A stretch of 6,506 nt of DNA from an uncultured bacterium (GCA_948888345.1 CAQTPN010000084.1:1-6506), one strand, 5' to 3'. Shown: positions 1-6,011, numbered from the stretch's first letter. Made by a program: numbers and translations. Notes: generated from the sequence alone by a model not told the origin.

Positions 1-875
1 ATTTTTCTCATAATATTAAAGTTGATTTTTCAAAGCTTGATATAAAAATTACCCACGCTGACGAAGTAATTGAAATGGGCGAAGCTGTTGGACAAGCCAT
101 CAGAAAGAAGAAAAAATCTTCTATCGTGTTATCTGTTGATGCGGTTGCTCAGGGAAGTTCCGATGCCGTTGTTGCAGCAGGTTCGACCGGTGCTGCTATG
201 GCATCAAGCCTGTTTGGCTTAGGAAGATTAAAAGGAATTGAAAGACCTGCAATTTGTGTTACCCTGCCTGCCATGAAACACCCCATATGCTTAATAGATG
301 CCGGTGCAAACAGCAGCAGCACCCCTGAAATGCTCTGCCAGTTTGCAATTATGGGTTCCACTTTTGTAAAAAATGTTTACGGCAGACAAAATCCGACAGT
401 GGGCATTTTAAATATCGGCGAAGAAGCAGGAAAGGGGAATGAACTGGTTCAGACTGCCCACAAAATGCTTCAAGAACTTAAAGAAAGCAATCAGATTAAT
501 TTCATCGGAAACATTGAAGGAAAAGAAGTATTCCATGGTGATTGCGATGTTGTTGTATGTGACGGTTTCGTTGGAAATGTTGCACTTAAAATCGTTGAAG
601 GCTCTTCTTTAATGTTATTTGAAATGATAAAAGAAGAATTTAATTCAAACATAATTTCAAAAATAATAGGTTTACTTGCTAAGCCTTTTATGAAAAGAAT
701 TTATAAAAGAATTAACTACGAAGAATTCGGCGGGGCTTTACTTTTAGGAGTTAAAGGAATAACTGTTATAGCCCATGGAAGAAGCACTGCTTACGCTATT
801 AAAAATGCTGTGCGCGTTGCAAAAGAAGCTGTTGAAACAGGCGTGAATAAAAAGATATCAGAATTTTTTGAATAG
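1..875 (+). CDS. plsX: Phosphate acyltransferase PlsX (acyl-ACP:phosphate transacylase), 5'-truncated by window edge
   Basis: PlsX converts acyl-ACP plus phosphate to acyl-phosphate, the acyl donor used by PlsY to start phospholipid synthesis; it is a peripheral membrane enzyme. The reading frame is open to the left edge (first full codon at position 3), so the ATG at 75 is internal: the codons before it read FSHNIKVDF...THADEVIE, which aligns with the interior of known PlsX proteins. About 290 residues are visible and roughly 45 N-terminal residues are missing compared with the usual 330-345. Family blocks in order are AGSTGAAMA (about nt 177-203; the usual form is AGNTGALM), LIDAGAN (291-311), GILNIGEE with KGNEL (about 402-446), NFIGNIEG, DGFVGN (561-578) and GGALLLGVKG (729-758). 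It is first in the visible fab operon, 24 nt before fabH. The family assignment is secure; the real start and promoter lie outside the window. Confidence 0.95.
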   Translation, partial: FSHNIKVDFSKLDIKITHADEVIEMGEAVGQAIRKKKKSSIVLSVDAVAQGSSDAVVAAGSTGAAMASSLFGLGRLKGIERPAICVTLPAMKHPICLIDAGANSSSTPEMLCQFAIMGSTFVKNVYGRQNPTVGILNIGEEAGKGNELVQTAHKMLQELKESNQINFIGNIEGKEVFHGDCDVVVCDGFVGNVALKIVEGSSLMLFEMIKEEFNSNIISKIIGLLAKPFMKRIYKRINYEEFGGALLLGVKGITVIAHGRSTAYAIKNAVRVAKEAVETGVNKKISEFFE

Positions 876-899
876 AAAATAAACCAAAAGGAAAAAACA

Positions 900-1901
900 A
901 TGAATTATAAACCCGTACAAATATTATCTCTCGGCATGTCAGTTCCTGACACTGTTATCACGAATGATGATTTAACAAAAATTTTAGATACATCTGACGA
1001 GTGGATTTCAACAAGAACGGGTATAAAACAAAGACATATTGCAAACGGAAACGAAAATTCCACTCTTTTTGGTGTGAATGCCGCGCTTGATGCTATGAAA
1101 AAATCAGGCATAGAAGGAATAGAGGTTGATGCTATAATTGTGGCTTCTTCAAACCCCTACAATATTTATCCCTCCACCGCCTGTGTCATTCAGGACGCAA
1201 TAGGTGCAAAAAATGCTATAGCCTTTGACATCACTGTAGCCTGCACTGGCATGATTTATGCACTTGAAATCGGCCGCTCAATGATTGCAACAGGAAAATA
1301 TAAAAATGTTCTCCTTGTAGCAACAGATACAAATTCAAAATTCTTGGATTGGACGGACAGAGGAAGCTGTGTATTATTTGGAGACGGCGCAGGGGCTATT
1401 TTAATTTCAAAAGCACAAGACGGCGTTGATGATATTCTAGCTTTAAATGTTAATGCAAACGGTTCAATGGGAAAATTTATTACAATGAATTTAACGGGTG
1501 ATAATTGTCCGCTTGTGGAACCTGCAACAGAAGGATGTCACAAAATCACAATGAATGGTAAAGAAGTTTATAAATTCGTTGTTCAAACCATGCCCGAATC
1601 CATTATGAAATGCCTTGAGGATGCAAAATTAGAGCCAAAAGATGTTGATTATCTTGTACCTCATCAAGCAAATTTGAGAATTATTGAAGGACTGCAAAAC
1701 CGTCTTGAATTCAGTGATGATAAAGTTATTGTAAATATTGATAAATACGGCAATACATCTGCCGCCTCCGTTCCTATTGTCTTAACGGAAGGTATTCAAT
1801 CCGGTAAAATTAAAACCCCGTCTGTTGCTATTCTTTGCGCATTTGGTGCCGGTATGGCCTGGGGTTCGGCTGTAGTCCGTTTAAGAGAAGGTCTTAAATA
1901 A
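900..1901 (+). CDS. fabH: Beta-ketoacyl-ACP synthase III FabH
   Basis: FabH condenses acetyl-CoA with malonyl-ACP to give acetoacetyl-ACP, the priming step of type II fatty-acid synthesis in the cytosol. The 333-aa protein has the thiolase-fold KAS III features: STRTGIKQRH near residues 37-46, active-site Cys115 in DITVACTG, WTDRGSCVLFGDGAGA (151-166), His255 in VPHQAN, Asn285 in GNTSAAS, and the C-terminal GAGMAWGSAVVR. The Cys-His-Asn triad is the one typical of KAS III, unlike the Cys-His-His triad of FabB/FabF. The length is slightly above the E. coli enzyme and normal for the family. The ATG is preceded by AAAAGGA (886-892) with a 7-nt spacer, which supports this start. It lies 24 nt after plsX and 37 nt before fabD in one transcription unit. 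No key residue is missing. Substrate preference for acetyl versus branched acyl-CoA cannot be read from the sequence. Confidence 0.97.
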   Translation: MNYKPVQILSLGMSVPDTVITNDDLTKILDTSDEWISTRTGIKQRHIANGNENSTLFGVNAALDAMKKSGIEGIEVDAIIVASSNPYNIYPSTACVIQDAIGAKNAIAFDITVACTGMIYALEIGRSMIATGKYKNVLLVATDTNSKFLDWTDRGSCVLFGDGAGAILISKAQDGVDDILALNVNANGSMGKFITMNLTGDNCPLVEPATEGCHKITMNGKEVYKFVVQTMPESIMKCLEDAKLEPKDVDYLVPHQANLRIIEGLQNRLEFSDDKVIVNIDKYGNTSAASVPIVLTEGIQSGKIKTPSVAILCAFGAGMAWGSAVVRLREGLK

Positions 1902-1938
1902 CGGCTTAATTCCGTTTAATATTTTAGAGGAGAAAATA

Positions 1939-2898
1939 ATGAAAAAAATTGCTTTTATATTCCCCGGTCAAGGTGCACAAACTACAGGCATGGGGCTTAG
2001 TTTATATGAAAATTTTGAAAGCGCAAAAAAAATATTTAACAGAGCAGATGAAGTTTTAAAAAAATCCGTATCAAAAATCTGTTTTGAAGGGCCGGATGAA
2101 CTTTTAAAACAAACGGTAAACACACAAAGCTGCCTTTTAACAGTATCAATTGCAGCTCTTGCAGCGTTACATGAAGTTTCAAACGGCTCAATTAAGGCTG
2201 ATTATGCACTCGGACATTCGCTCGGCGAATATTCTGCCCTTTATACTGCGGGTGTTATGGATTTGGATACGACATTCCTTGCCATCCAAAAAAGAGCGGA
2301 TTTAATGCAAAAAGCATGTGAAAGTTCTGCGCAAGGCGGGATGAGTGCCATCCTGGGCTTAGGCGAGGATAAAATTAAAGAATGCCTTGAAAAGGCTTCC
2401 TCAAAAGGACTGGTAAGTATTGCAAATTATAATGAACCAAACCAAATTGTTATAACAGGCGAACTTGAAGCCGTTAATTATGCAAACGATTTAATTAAAG
2501 AAGCAGGCGCAAAAAGAGTCGTTCCGCTTGCTGTTTCAGGCGGTTTCCATTCTAAATTAATGCAAAGCGCAAGTGATGGCTTTAAGGAGTTTGCTTTAAA
2601 CCTTCAATTGAATGATGCAAAAATCCCTGTAGTAACAAATGTTGATGCAGAACTTACAACATCGGCCGAAGATTTTAGATGTAAAATGCCGGAGCAGATA
2701 AGTTCATCAGTATATTGGAGTCAATCAATACAAAGATTGCTTGAGCTTGGTGTTGATACCTTTATTGAACTTGGCAGCGGCAAAGTTTTGGCCGGTTTAA
2801 ACAGAAAAATCTGCCCTGCCGATGTAAAAACATATAATGTTTTTGATAAAGATTCATTAATTAGCACGGTAAATGACCTTACCGCCATAAATGTATAG
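1939..2898 (+). CDS. fabD: Malonyl-CoA:ACP transacylase FabD
   Basis: FabD moves malonyl groups from malonyl-CoA to acyl carrier protein, supplying the extender for FabH and the elongating synthases. The 319-aa protein shows the complete acyltransferase signature: FPGQGAQ at 8-14 (Gln11 forms part of the oxyanion hole), the nucleophile elbow GHSLGEYSA with Ser94, Arg119 in the QKRA motif that binds the malonyl carboxylate, and catalytic His204 in SGGFHS. VVTNVDA (231-237) and the C-terminal IELGSGKVLAGL are also family-typical. The Arg indicates a malonyl rather than acetyl substrate. AGAGGAG at 1926-1932 lies 6 nt before the ATG, a strong ribosome-binding site. Its TAG stop is shared with the fabG ribosome-binding site, so the two genes are closely coupled. 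The gene appears intact. Confidence 0.97.
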   Translation: MKKIAFIFPGQGAQTTGMGLSLYENFESAKKIFNRADEVLKKSVSKICFEGPDELLKQTVNTQSCLLTVSIAALAALHEVSNGSIKADYALGHSLGEYSALYTAGVMDLDTTFLAIQKRADLMQKACESSAQGGMSAILGLGEDKIKECLEKASSKGLVSIANYNEPNQIVITGELEAVNYANDLIKEAGAKRVVPLAVSGGFHSKLMQSASDGFKEFALNLQLNDAKIPVVTNVDAELTTSAEDFRCKMPEQISSSVYWSQSIQRLLELGVDTFIELGSGKVLAGLNRKICPADVKTYNVFDKDSLISTVNDLTAINV

Positions 2899-2901
2899 GA
2901 G
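2897..2901 (+). promoter_or_regulatory. fabG ribosome-binding site overlapping the fabD stop codon
   Basis: AGGAG starts at the second base of the fabD TAG stop codon (2896-2898) and lies 6 nt before the fabG ATG at 2908. A ribosome finishing fabD would therefore cover the fabG initiation region, which suggests coupled translation of the two enzymes. The overlap is seen directly; the coupling is inferred. Confidence 0.8.
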
Positions 2902-2907
2902 AAAAAA

Positions 2908-3639
2908 ATGACAAATGATAAAAAAGTGGCCCTTGTTACAGGCGGCTCAAGAGGAATAGGTAAAGCATGCGCGCTTGAACTTGCAAAAGCAGGATATGAT
3001 GTAGTTATAAACTACGCAGGAAACGAAGAAGCTGCGAATAAAACAGTATCTGAAATTAAAGATTTAGGCCAAAACGCCGTTGCAAAGAAATTTGATGTTT
3101 CAAATAAAGAAGCGGTAGATGCTGCAATTGCAGAAATTATTGAAGAATTTGGAAGAATTGATGTTCTTGTAAACAATGCGGGAATTACAAGGGATAATCT
3201 TTTTATGAGAATGAAAGAGGATGAATGGCTTTCTGTTATTAATACAAACCTGAATTCCGCTTATTTTGTAACAAACCCCGTATCAAAAATTATGATTAAA
3301 CAAAGAAGCGGTGCTATTGTTAATATGGCATCTGTTTCAGGAGTTTACGGAAATGCTGGGCAGGCTAATTATTCAGCGGCAAAAGCCGGCATGATAGGGT
3401 TTACAAAATCTCTTGCAAAAGAACTTGCTTCAAGAAACATAAGAGTAAATGCCGTTGCTCCGGGATTCATTCAAACAGACATGACAAAAGATTTACCTGT
3501 AGATAAAATTGTTGAAAGAATTCCTCTAAAAACTTTGGGACAACCTGAAGATATTGCAAAAACAGTTAAATTTTTAGCTGTTGATGCAACTTATATTACA
3601 GGGCAGGTTATAGGCGTGGATGGCGGTCTTGTAATATAA
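2908..3639 (+). CDS. fabG: 3-oxoacyl-ACP reductase FabG (SDR family)
   Basis: FabG reduces beta-ketoacyl-ACP to 3-hydroxyacyl-ACP with NADPH in every round of fatty-acid elongation. The 243-aa protein is a classical short-chain dehydrogenase of standard FabG length. It has the cofactor loop TGGSRGIG at 11-18, FDVSN (62-66), NNAG at 89-92, Asn114, Ser142, and Tyr155/Lys159 in YSAAK; these form the catalytic Asn-Ser-Tyr-Lys tetrad with the same Ser-Tyr spacing as E. coli FabG. The block GNAGQANYSAAKAGMIGFTKSLAKE and the C-terminal YITGQVIGVDGG are characteristic of FabG rather than other SDRs, and its place after fabD supports the assignment. Arg15 and the lack of an acidic residue at the end of the second strand fit NADPH use. 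The TAA stop overlaps the ATG of the next gene by one base. In many bacteria acpP follows here; it does not in this window. Confidence 0.96.
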   Translation: MTNDKKVALVTGGSRGIGKACALELAKAGYDVVINYAGNEEAANKTVSEIKDLGQNAVAKKFDVSNKEAVDAAIAEIIEEFGRIDVLVNNAGITRDNLFMRMKEDEWLSVINTNLNSAYFVTNPVSKIMIKQRSGAIVNMASVSGVYGNAGQANYSAAKAGMIGFTKSLAKELASRNIRVNAVAPGFIQTDMTKDLPVDKIVERIPLKTLGQPEDIAKTVKFLAVDATYITGQVIGVDGGLVI

Positions 3640-4346
3640 TGAAAGCTAAATTTCATATAGCATTAGTGTTATCTTTCTTGTGCATAAATGTTTATGCACA
3701 AGAATTTTATCAACCAAAAAACTATAGTGAAGAAAGAGATACATATATAAAATATACTTTAGATAACTTTTCCCCTTCTGAATTGCAAACACCGTTTACA
3801 TCATCGTTTTCAGGCCAAATTCCCCTAAATAAACAAAATTTAACCCCCGAAGAAAAAGAGCAGATGCGTCTTGCAAAAGAAAAGATGAAAGAAAAAAAAC
3901 TTCAATTTTCAAGTGAAGAATTTATAAAACAGATTAAAAAGAATAAAAAAGACAATGTTGATTTAATGCTAAAAGCCGGCATAAGTCCAAATATTGATTA
4001 TTTTGGCGAATATGCAATATTTTATGCCGTAAAATATAATAAAACAGATATTGCAAAAACTCTGCTTGAACTTGGCGCAAATCCAAATGCAGGCTTTGAT
4101 TCGCCTCTTTTTTGGGCAGCAAAAAATAACAATACAGAGCTTGCAAAAATTTTAATTGATAAAGGTGCTAAAATTGACTATACAGAGCTTGTTACATCAA
4201 AAAGCATTTTGTATACAGCTTTAAAGAAAAATAATCTGGAGCTTGCAAAAATTTTAATTGATAAAGGTGCTAAAATAGACGGGGCTTCCAGAGTTTTAAT
4301 AGAAAAGAAAAATCTTTACGCACCTCTTGGCATCTCAAGAATGTAA
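3639..4346 (+). CDS. Secreted ankyrin-repeat protein coupled to fabG
   Basis: The 235-aa protein begins with a Sec-type signal peptide: Lys2/Lys4, hydrophobic core about 6-18, and a probable cleavage site after VYA at residue 20. There is no lipobox. Residues 21-70 are Ser/Thr/Pro/Asn-rich and probably disordered. Residues 70-90 are a charged Lys/Glu helix that might form a coiled coil. Residues about 92-215 contain three to four ankyrin repeats: a degenerate one (92-122), then units at about 123-152, 153-183 and 187-215, with LLELGANPN and two copies of ELAKILIDKGAKID. The end (216-235) may be a degenerate cap. Ankyrin repeats usually mediate protein-protein contacts, and the signal peptide places this one outside the cytoplasm; its partner is unknown. 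The start overlaps the fabG stop (TAATG) with no good Shine-Dalgarno close by, so translation is probably coupled to fabG. The fold and export are well supported; a role in lipid metabolism is not shown. Confidence 0.85.
   Translation: MKAKFHIALVLSFLCINVYAQEFYQPKNYSEERDTYIKYTLDNFSPSELQTPFTSSFSGQIPLNKQNLTPEEKEQMRLAKEKMKEKKLQFSSEEFIKQIKKNKKDNVDLMLKAGISPNIDYFGEYAIFYAVKYNKTDIAKTLLELGANPNAGFDSPLFWAAKNNNTELAKILIDKGAKIDYTELVTSKSILYTALKKNNLELAKILIDKGAKIDGASRVLIEKKNLYAPLGISRM
4137..4174 (+). repeat. 38-bp exact direct repeat, copy 1 (inside ankyrin gene)
   Basis: This 38-bp stretch, beginning GAGCTTGCAAAAATTTTAAT, recurs identically 102 bp (34 codons) downstream at 4239-4276. It encodes the helix and turn of one ankyrin unit, ELAKILIDKGAKI. 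Identity at the nucleotide level, synonymous positions included, points to a recent internal duplication or gene conversion between repeat units. Confidence 0.95.
4239..4276 (+). repeat. 38-bp exact direct repeat, copy 2 (inside ankyrin gene)
   Basis: Second copy of the repeat at 4137-4174, in the same reading frame. The offset of 34 codons is one more than the canonical 33-residue ankyrin period. Bases on either side diverge quickly, so only the second half of the unit is conserved at the DNA level. Confidence 0.95.
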
Positions 4347-4384
4347 GCATTCATTAAGTTTACCTGCAAATTTTAATATTCACA

Positions 4385-4393
4385 TGTTTTAAT
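4385..4393 (+). promoter_or_regulatory. Possible extended -10 promoter element for the 120-aa gene
   Basis: TGTTTTAAT fits the extended -10 pattern TG-N-TATAAT with one mismatch and lies 39 nt before the ATG at 4433. No convincing -35 hexamer is found 16-18 nt upstream. The 86-nt gap after the ankyrin gene has no evident terminator, so the 120-aa gene may also be reached by read-through from the fab operon. In such AT-rich sequence a chance match is quite possible. Confidence 0.3.
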
Positions 4394-4432
4394 AGGATAC
4401 CATTAAGATTTTTTTAAAAGAAAGGTTTTATA

Positions 4433-4795
4433 ATGTTATCATTCAACCCTGTTAATTCAACCTCAAATGTAAAAGTAGAAAAAGCACCCGTTAAATCCGT
4501 AACAGTTAACAACTCCAAAGCAGCGGGCGGTTCTATGAGATTTAAAGATGCAATAAAAATATTAACCCCCGGAGATATTTTTACCATTAGCGATACCGGT
4601 CATAACAGTTACATAGATGAGGGTCTTTACCTTGTTTCCGAAAAAGACGACATAAATGAAGGTTTGATGCTGACCAGATTAAATTCAAATATTGAAGACG
4701 GTATGCCCATTGAAAGACCCGGATGTAATCTCGTCACTGCAAACGATGCAAGCGGGGATGTAAGAATAGCAGGCTCATTAGATATAACCGCATAA
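4433..4795 (+). CDS. Hypothetical 120-aa protein, unrecognised
   Basis: I do not recognise this family. The protein has no signal peptide and no membrane segment, so it is probably cytosolic. Residues 1-34 are rich in Ser, Asn, Val and Lys and look disordered. From about residue 35 (MRFKDAIKILTPGDIFTI) a compact domain follows, with alternating hydrophobic stretches suggesting beta strands, for example GDIFTIS (47-53), EGLYLVSE (63-70) and GLMLTRL (77-83). It has one cysteine (98) and many acidic residues. GAAAGG at 4420-4425 with a 7-nt spacer supports the ATG at 4433; Met35 is an alternative start without such a site. Composition matches its neighbours and the frame ends just before a strong terminator, both arguing for a real gene. 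It is the last + strand gene before convergent pheS. Confidence 0.75.
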   Translation: MLSFNPVNSTSNVKVEKAPVKSVTVNNSKAAGGSMRFKDAIKILTPGDIFTISDTGHNSYIDEGLYLVSEKDDINEGLMLTRLNSNIEDGMPIERPGCNLVTANDASGDVRIAGSLDITA

Positions 4796-4815
4796 AATAT
4801 GAAATCAAATCAAAA

Positions 4816-4845
4816 AAAATACCTCCCAAAATTAGGAGGTATTTT
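4816..4845. terminator. Bidirectional intrinsic terminator between the 120-aa gene and pheS
   Basis: An 11-bp perfect stem, AAAATACCTCC (4816-4826) with GGAGGTATTTT (4835-4845), encloses an 8-nt loop. On the - strand the hairpin runs directly into further T residues (complement of the A run 4812-4819), giving a classical U-tract for pheS, whose stop ends at 4855. On the + strand the stem ends in TTTT followed by AATTTAAT, a weaker but usable tract for the gene ending at 4795. One element therefore probably serves both convergent genes. Confidence 0.9.
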
Positions 4846-4854
4846 AATTTAATC

Positions 4855-5889
4855 TTAAAACTGTTTTAAAAATCTTTCATCATTGTTAAAGAATAATCTG
4901 ATATCATCAATCGCATATTTAAGCATGGTGAGTCTCTCAATTCCCATACCGAACGCAAACCCTGAATATACACTTGAATCTATCCCGACGCCCTCTAAAA
5001 CATTAGGGTCTACCATACCGCACCCGAGTATCTCAAGCCAGCCGGTACCGGAACATGTAGAACAGCCCTTACCGCCGCACATAATACATTGAACATCTAC
5101 TTCGGCAGAAGGTTCAGTAAAAGGAAAGAAGCTGTTTCTAAACCTTGTCGGACGGGAAGAACCGAAATACAGTCTTATAAATTCATTTAACGTACCTTTT
5201 AAATCAGTAAAAGTTACATTTTTATCTACACAAAGCCCTTCAATTTGATGGAATAAATTATTTTTCCTTGCACTCACTGACTCATTTCTGTATACTCTTC
5301 CGGGTGCAATAATCCTGATGGGAGGATTCTGATTTTTCATAGCATGAATCTGAGCACCTGATGTCTGGCTTCTTAACACCACATGTTCTGCATTTGCCGC
5401 ATAATAAGTATCCTGAACATCACGTGCAGGGTGCTCTTTTGGTGTATTTAATAAATCAAAATTGTATTTTTCAACCTCTACTTCAGGCGAATATTTATTT
5501 TCAATCAAAGAAAATCCTAAATGTTCAAAAATTTCAACAAGTTCATTGACTGTTGATGTTAAAGTGTGTACCCTGCCTTTTTTAATATATGTCCCGTCAA
5601 GCGTCGGGTCAATTTTTTCGGATGCCAATTTTTTGTTTAATTCTTCAAAATAAAAAACTTCATTTTTCTCTTTAATTAAATTTTCAATTTCATTTGAAAC
5701 TTCATTTGTTAAAGAGCCGATTTTTGGCCTTAAAGAAGGGTCAATATCCTTTAGGCCTTTTTTTAAATTGTTAAGTTCTGATGACCTTGATAAATATTTA
5801 TTTTTAACTTCATCCAGCTCTTTTAAATTTTGGGCGGATGAAATCTCCTCAACGGCACTTTTCTTAATTTCTAAAATTTTGTTTTCCAT
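4855..5889 (-). CDS. pheS: Phenylalanyl-tRNA synthetase alpha subunit PheS, zinc-knuckle variant
   Basis: PheS is the catalytic subunit of the alpha2beta2 class II synthetase that charges tRNA-Phe; it needs PheT as partner. The 344-aa protein has the N-terminal helical coiled-coil arm (about 1-90) and then the class II core: motif 1 region from about 105, TSGAQIHAM (176-184), motif 2 in APGRVYRNESVSARKNNLFHQIEGL (195-219), FTEPSAEVDV (257-266), LGCGMVDPNVL (288-298) and motif 3 GFAFGMGIERL (310-320), ending in RFLKQF. Between FTEPSAEVDV and WLEILG sits a four-cysteine insertion, C268-x2-C271-x4-C276-x2-C279, likely to bind zinc. Motif 2 carries SARKNNLFHQ where E. coli has DQTHTPMFHQ. I recall both traits together in a subset of bacterial PheS, such as those of Bacteroidetes. 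Length is normal. A weak GGAT lies 8 nt before the ATG. pheT does not follow: the gene ends at a terminator and the downstream gene is convergent. Confidence 0.97.
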   Translation of the reverse strand: MENKILEIKKSAVEEISSAQNLKELDEVKNKYLSRSSELNNLKKGLKDIDPSLRPKIGSLTNEVSNEIENLIKEKNEVFYFEELNKKLASEKIDPTLDGTYIKKGRVHTLTSTVNELVEIFEHLGFSLIENKYSPEVEVEKYNFDLLNTPKEHPARDVQDTYYAANAEHVVLRSQTSGAQIHAMKNQNPPIRIIAPGRVYRNESVSARKNNLFHQIEGLCVDKNVTFTDLKGTLNEFIRLYFGSSRPTRFRNSFFPFTEPSAEVDVQCIMCGGKGCSTCSGTGWLEILGCGMVDPNVLEGVGIDSSVYSGFAFGMGIERLTMLKYAIDDIRLFFNNDERFLKQF

Positions 5890-5922
5890 AAAAAATTATC
5901 CAAAAAATATTTTTACAAAATA

Positions 5923-5951
5923 ATAATAACTAAAAAAAACACCAACTTCAA
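5923..5951 (-). promoter_or_regulatory. Probable sigma70-type promoter of pheS
   Basis: Read on the - strand, TTGAAG (5951-5946; four of six bases match TTGACA) is followed after exactly 17 nt by TATTAT (5928-5923; five of six match TATAAT). The spacer includes eight consecutive T residues. Transcription would start near 5916, leaving a leader of about 26 nt, too short for a T-box or a peptide attenuator. The -35 lies only 6 bp from the -10 of the divergent promoter at 5958-5966. Confidence 0.55.
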
Positions 5952-5957
5952 GATTTT

Positions 5958-5966
5958 TGATATAAT
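5958..5966 (+). promoter_or_regulatory. Extended -10 promoter for the membrane-protein gene
   Basis: TGATATAAT is a perfect match to the extended -10 consensus TG-N-TATAAT. The -35 position has no good hexamer, as is common for extended -10 promoters. Transcription would begin near 5973, about 30-40 nt before the coding start at 6003 or 6012. Its orientation, away from pheS, fits the downstream gene. Confidence 0.6.
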
Positions 5967-5994
5967 GATTTTATCTTATTTATGAGTTTATAGC

Positions 5995-5998
5995 AGGA
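5995..5998 (+). promoter_or_regulatory. AGGA ribosome-binding site bearing on the start of the membrane-protein gene
   Basis: AGGA ends 4 nt before an in-frame TTG (6003-6005) and 13 nt before the ATG at 6012. The spacing is short for the TTG and long for the ATG, so neither start is settled. An in-frame TAG at 5991-5993 rules out any start further upstream. Confidence 0.4.
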
Positions 5999-6011
5999 AT
6001 TTTTGAGAAAT

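Noticed and set aside
75..77. ATG at 75 as the plsX start
   Set aside because: The frame is open to the left edge and the upstream codons read as conserved PlsX sequence (THADEVIE), so this Met is internal.
149..1111. Minus-strand open frames at 149-361 and 905-1111
   Set aside because: They lie wholly inside plsX and fabH, have no recognisable protein features, and are antisense shadows of well-conserved genes.
3639..3700. Lipoprotein signal (Cys15) in the ankyrin protein
   Set aside because: The residues before Cys15 are SFL, which do not fit a lipobox, and a better signal peptidase I site (VYA) follows at residue 20.
3934..4146. Minus-strand open frame inside the ankyrin gene
   Set aside because: It is antisense to a clear ankyrin-repeat coding sequence and its translation is the low-complexity product of AT-rich repeat DNA.
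4347..4432. Terminator or small RNA between the ankyrin gene and the 120-aa gene
   Set aside because: Only short AT-rich direct repeats (CATTAAG twice, TTTTAATA twice) were seen; there is no GC-containing stem followed by a T-run.
4883..5653. Plus-strand open frames at 4883-5092, 5361-5549 and 5462-5653
   Set aside because: All are antisense to pheS, whose motifs are intact throughout, and none has a plausible ribosome-binding site or known motif.
5890..5945. T-box or attenuator leader for pheS
   Set aside because: The predicted leader is about 26 nt, with no T-box sequence, no leader peptide rich in Phe codons and no terminator hairpin.
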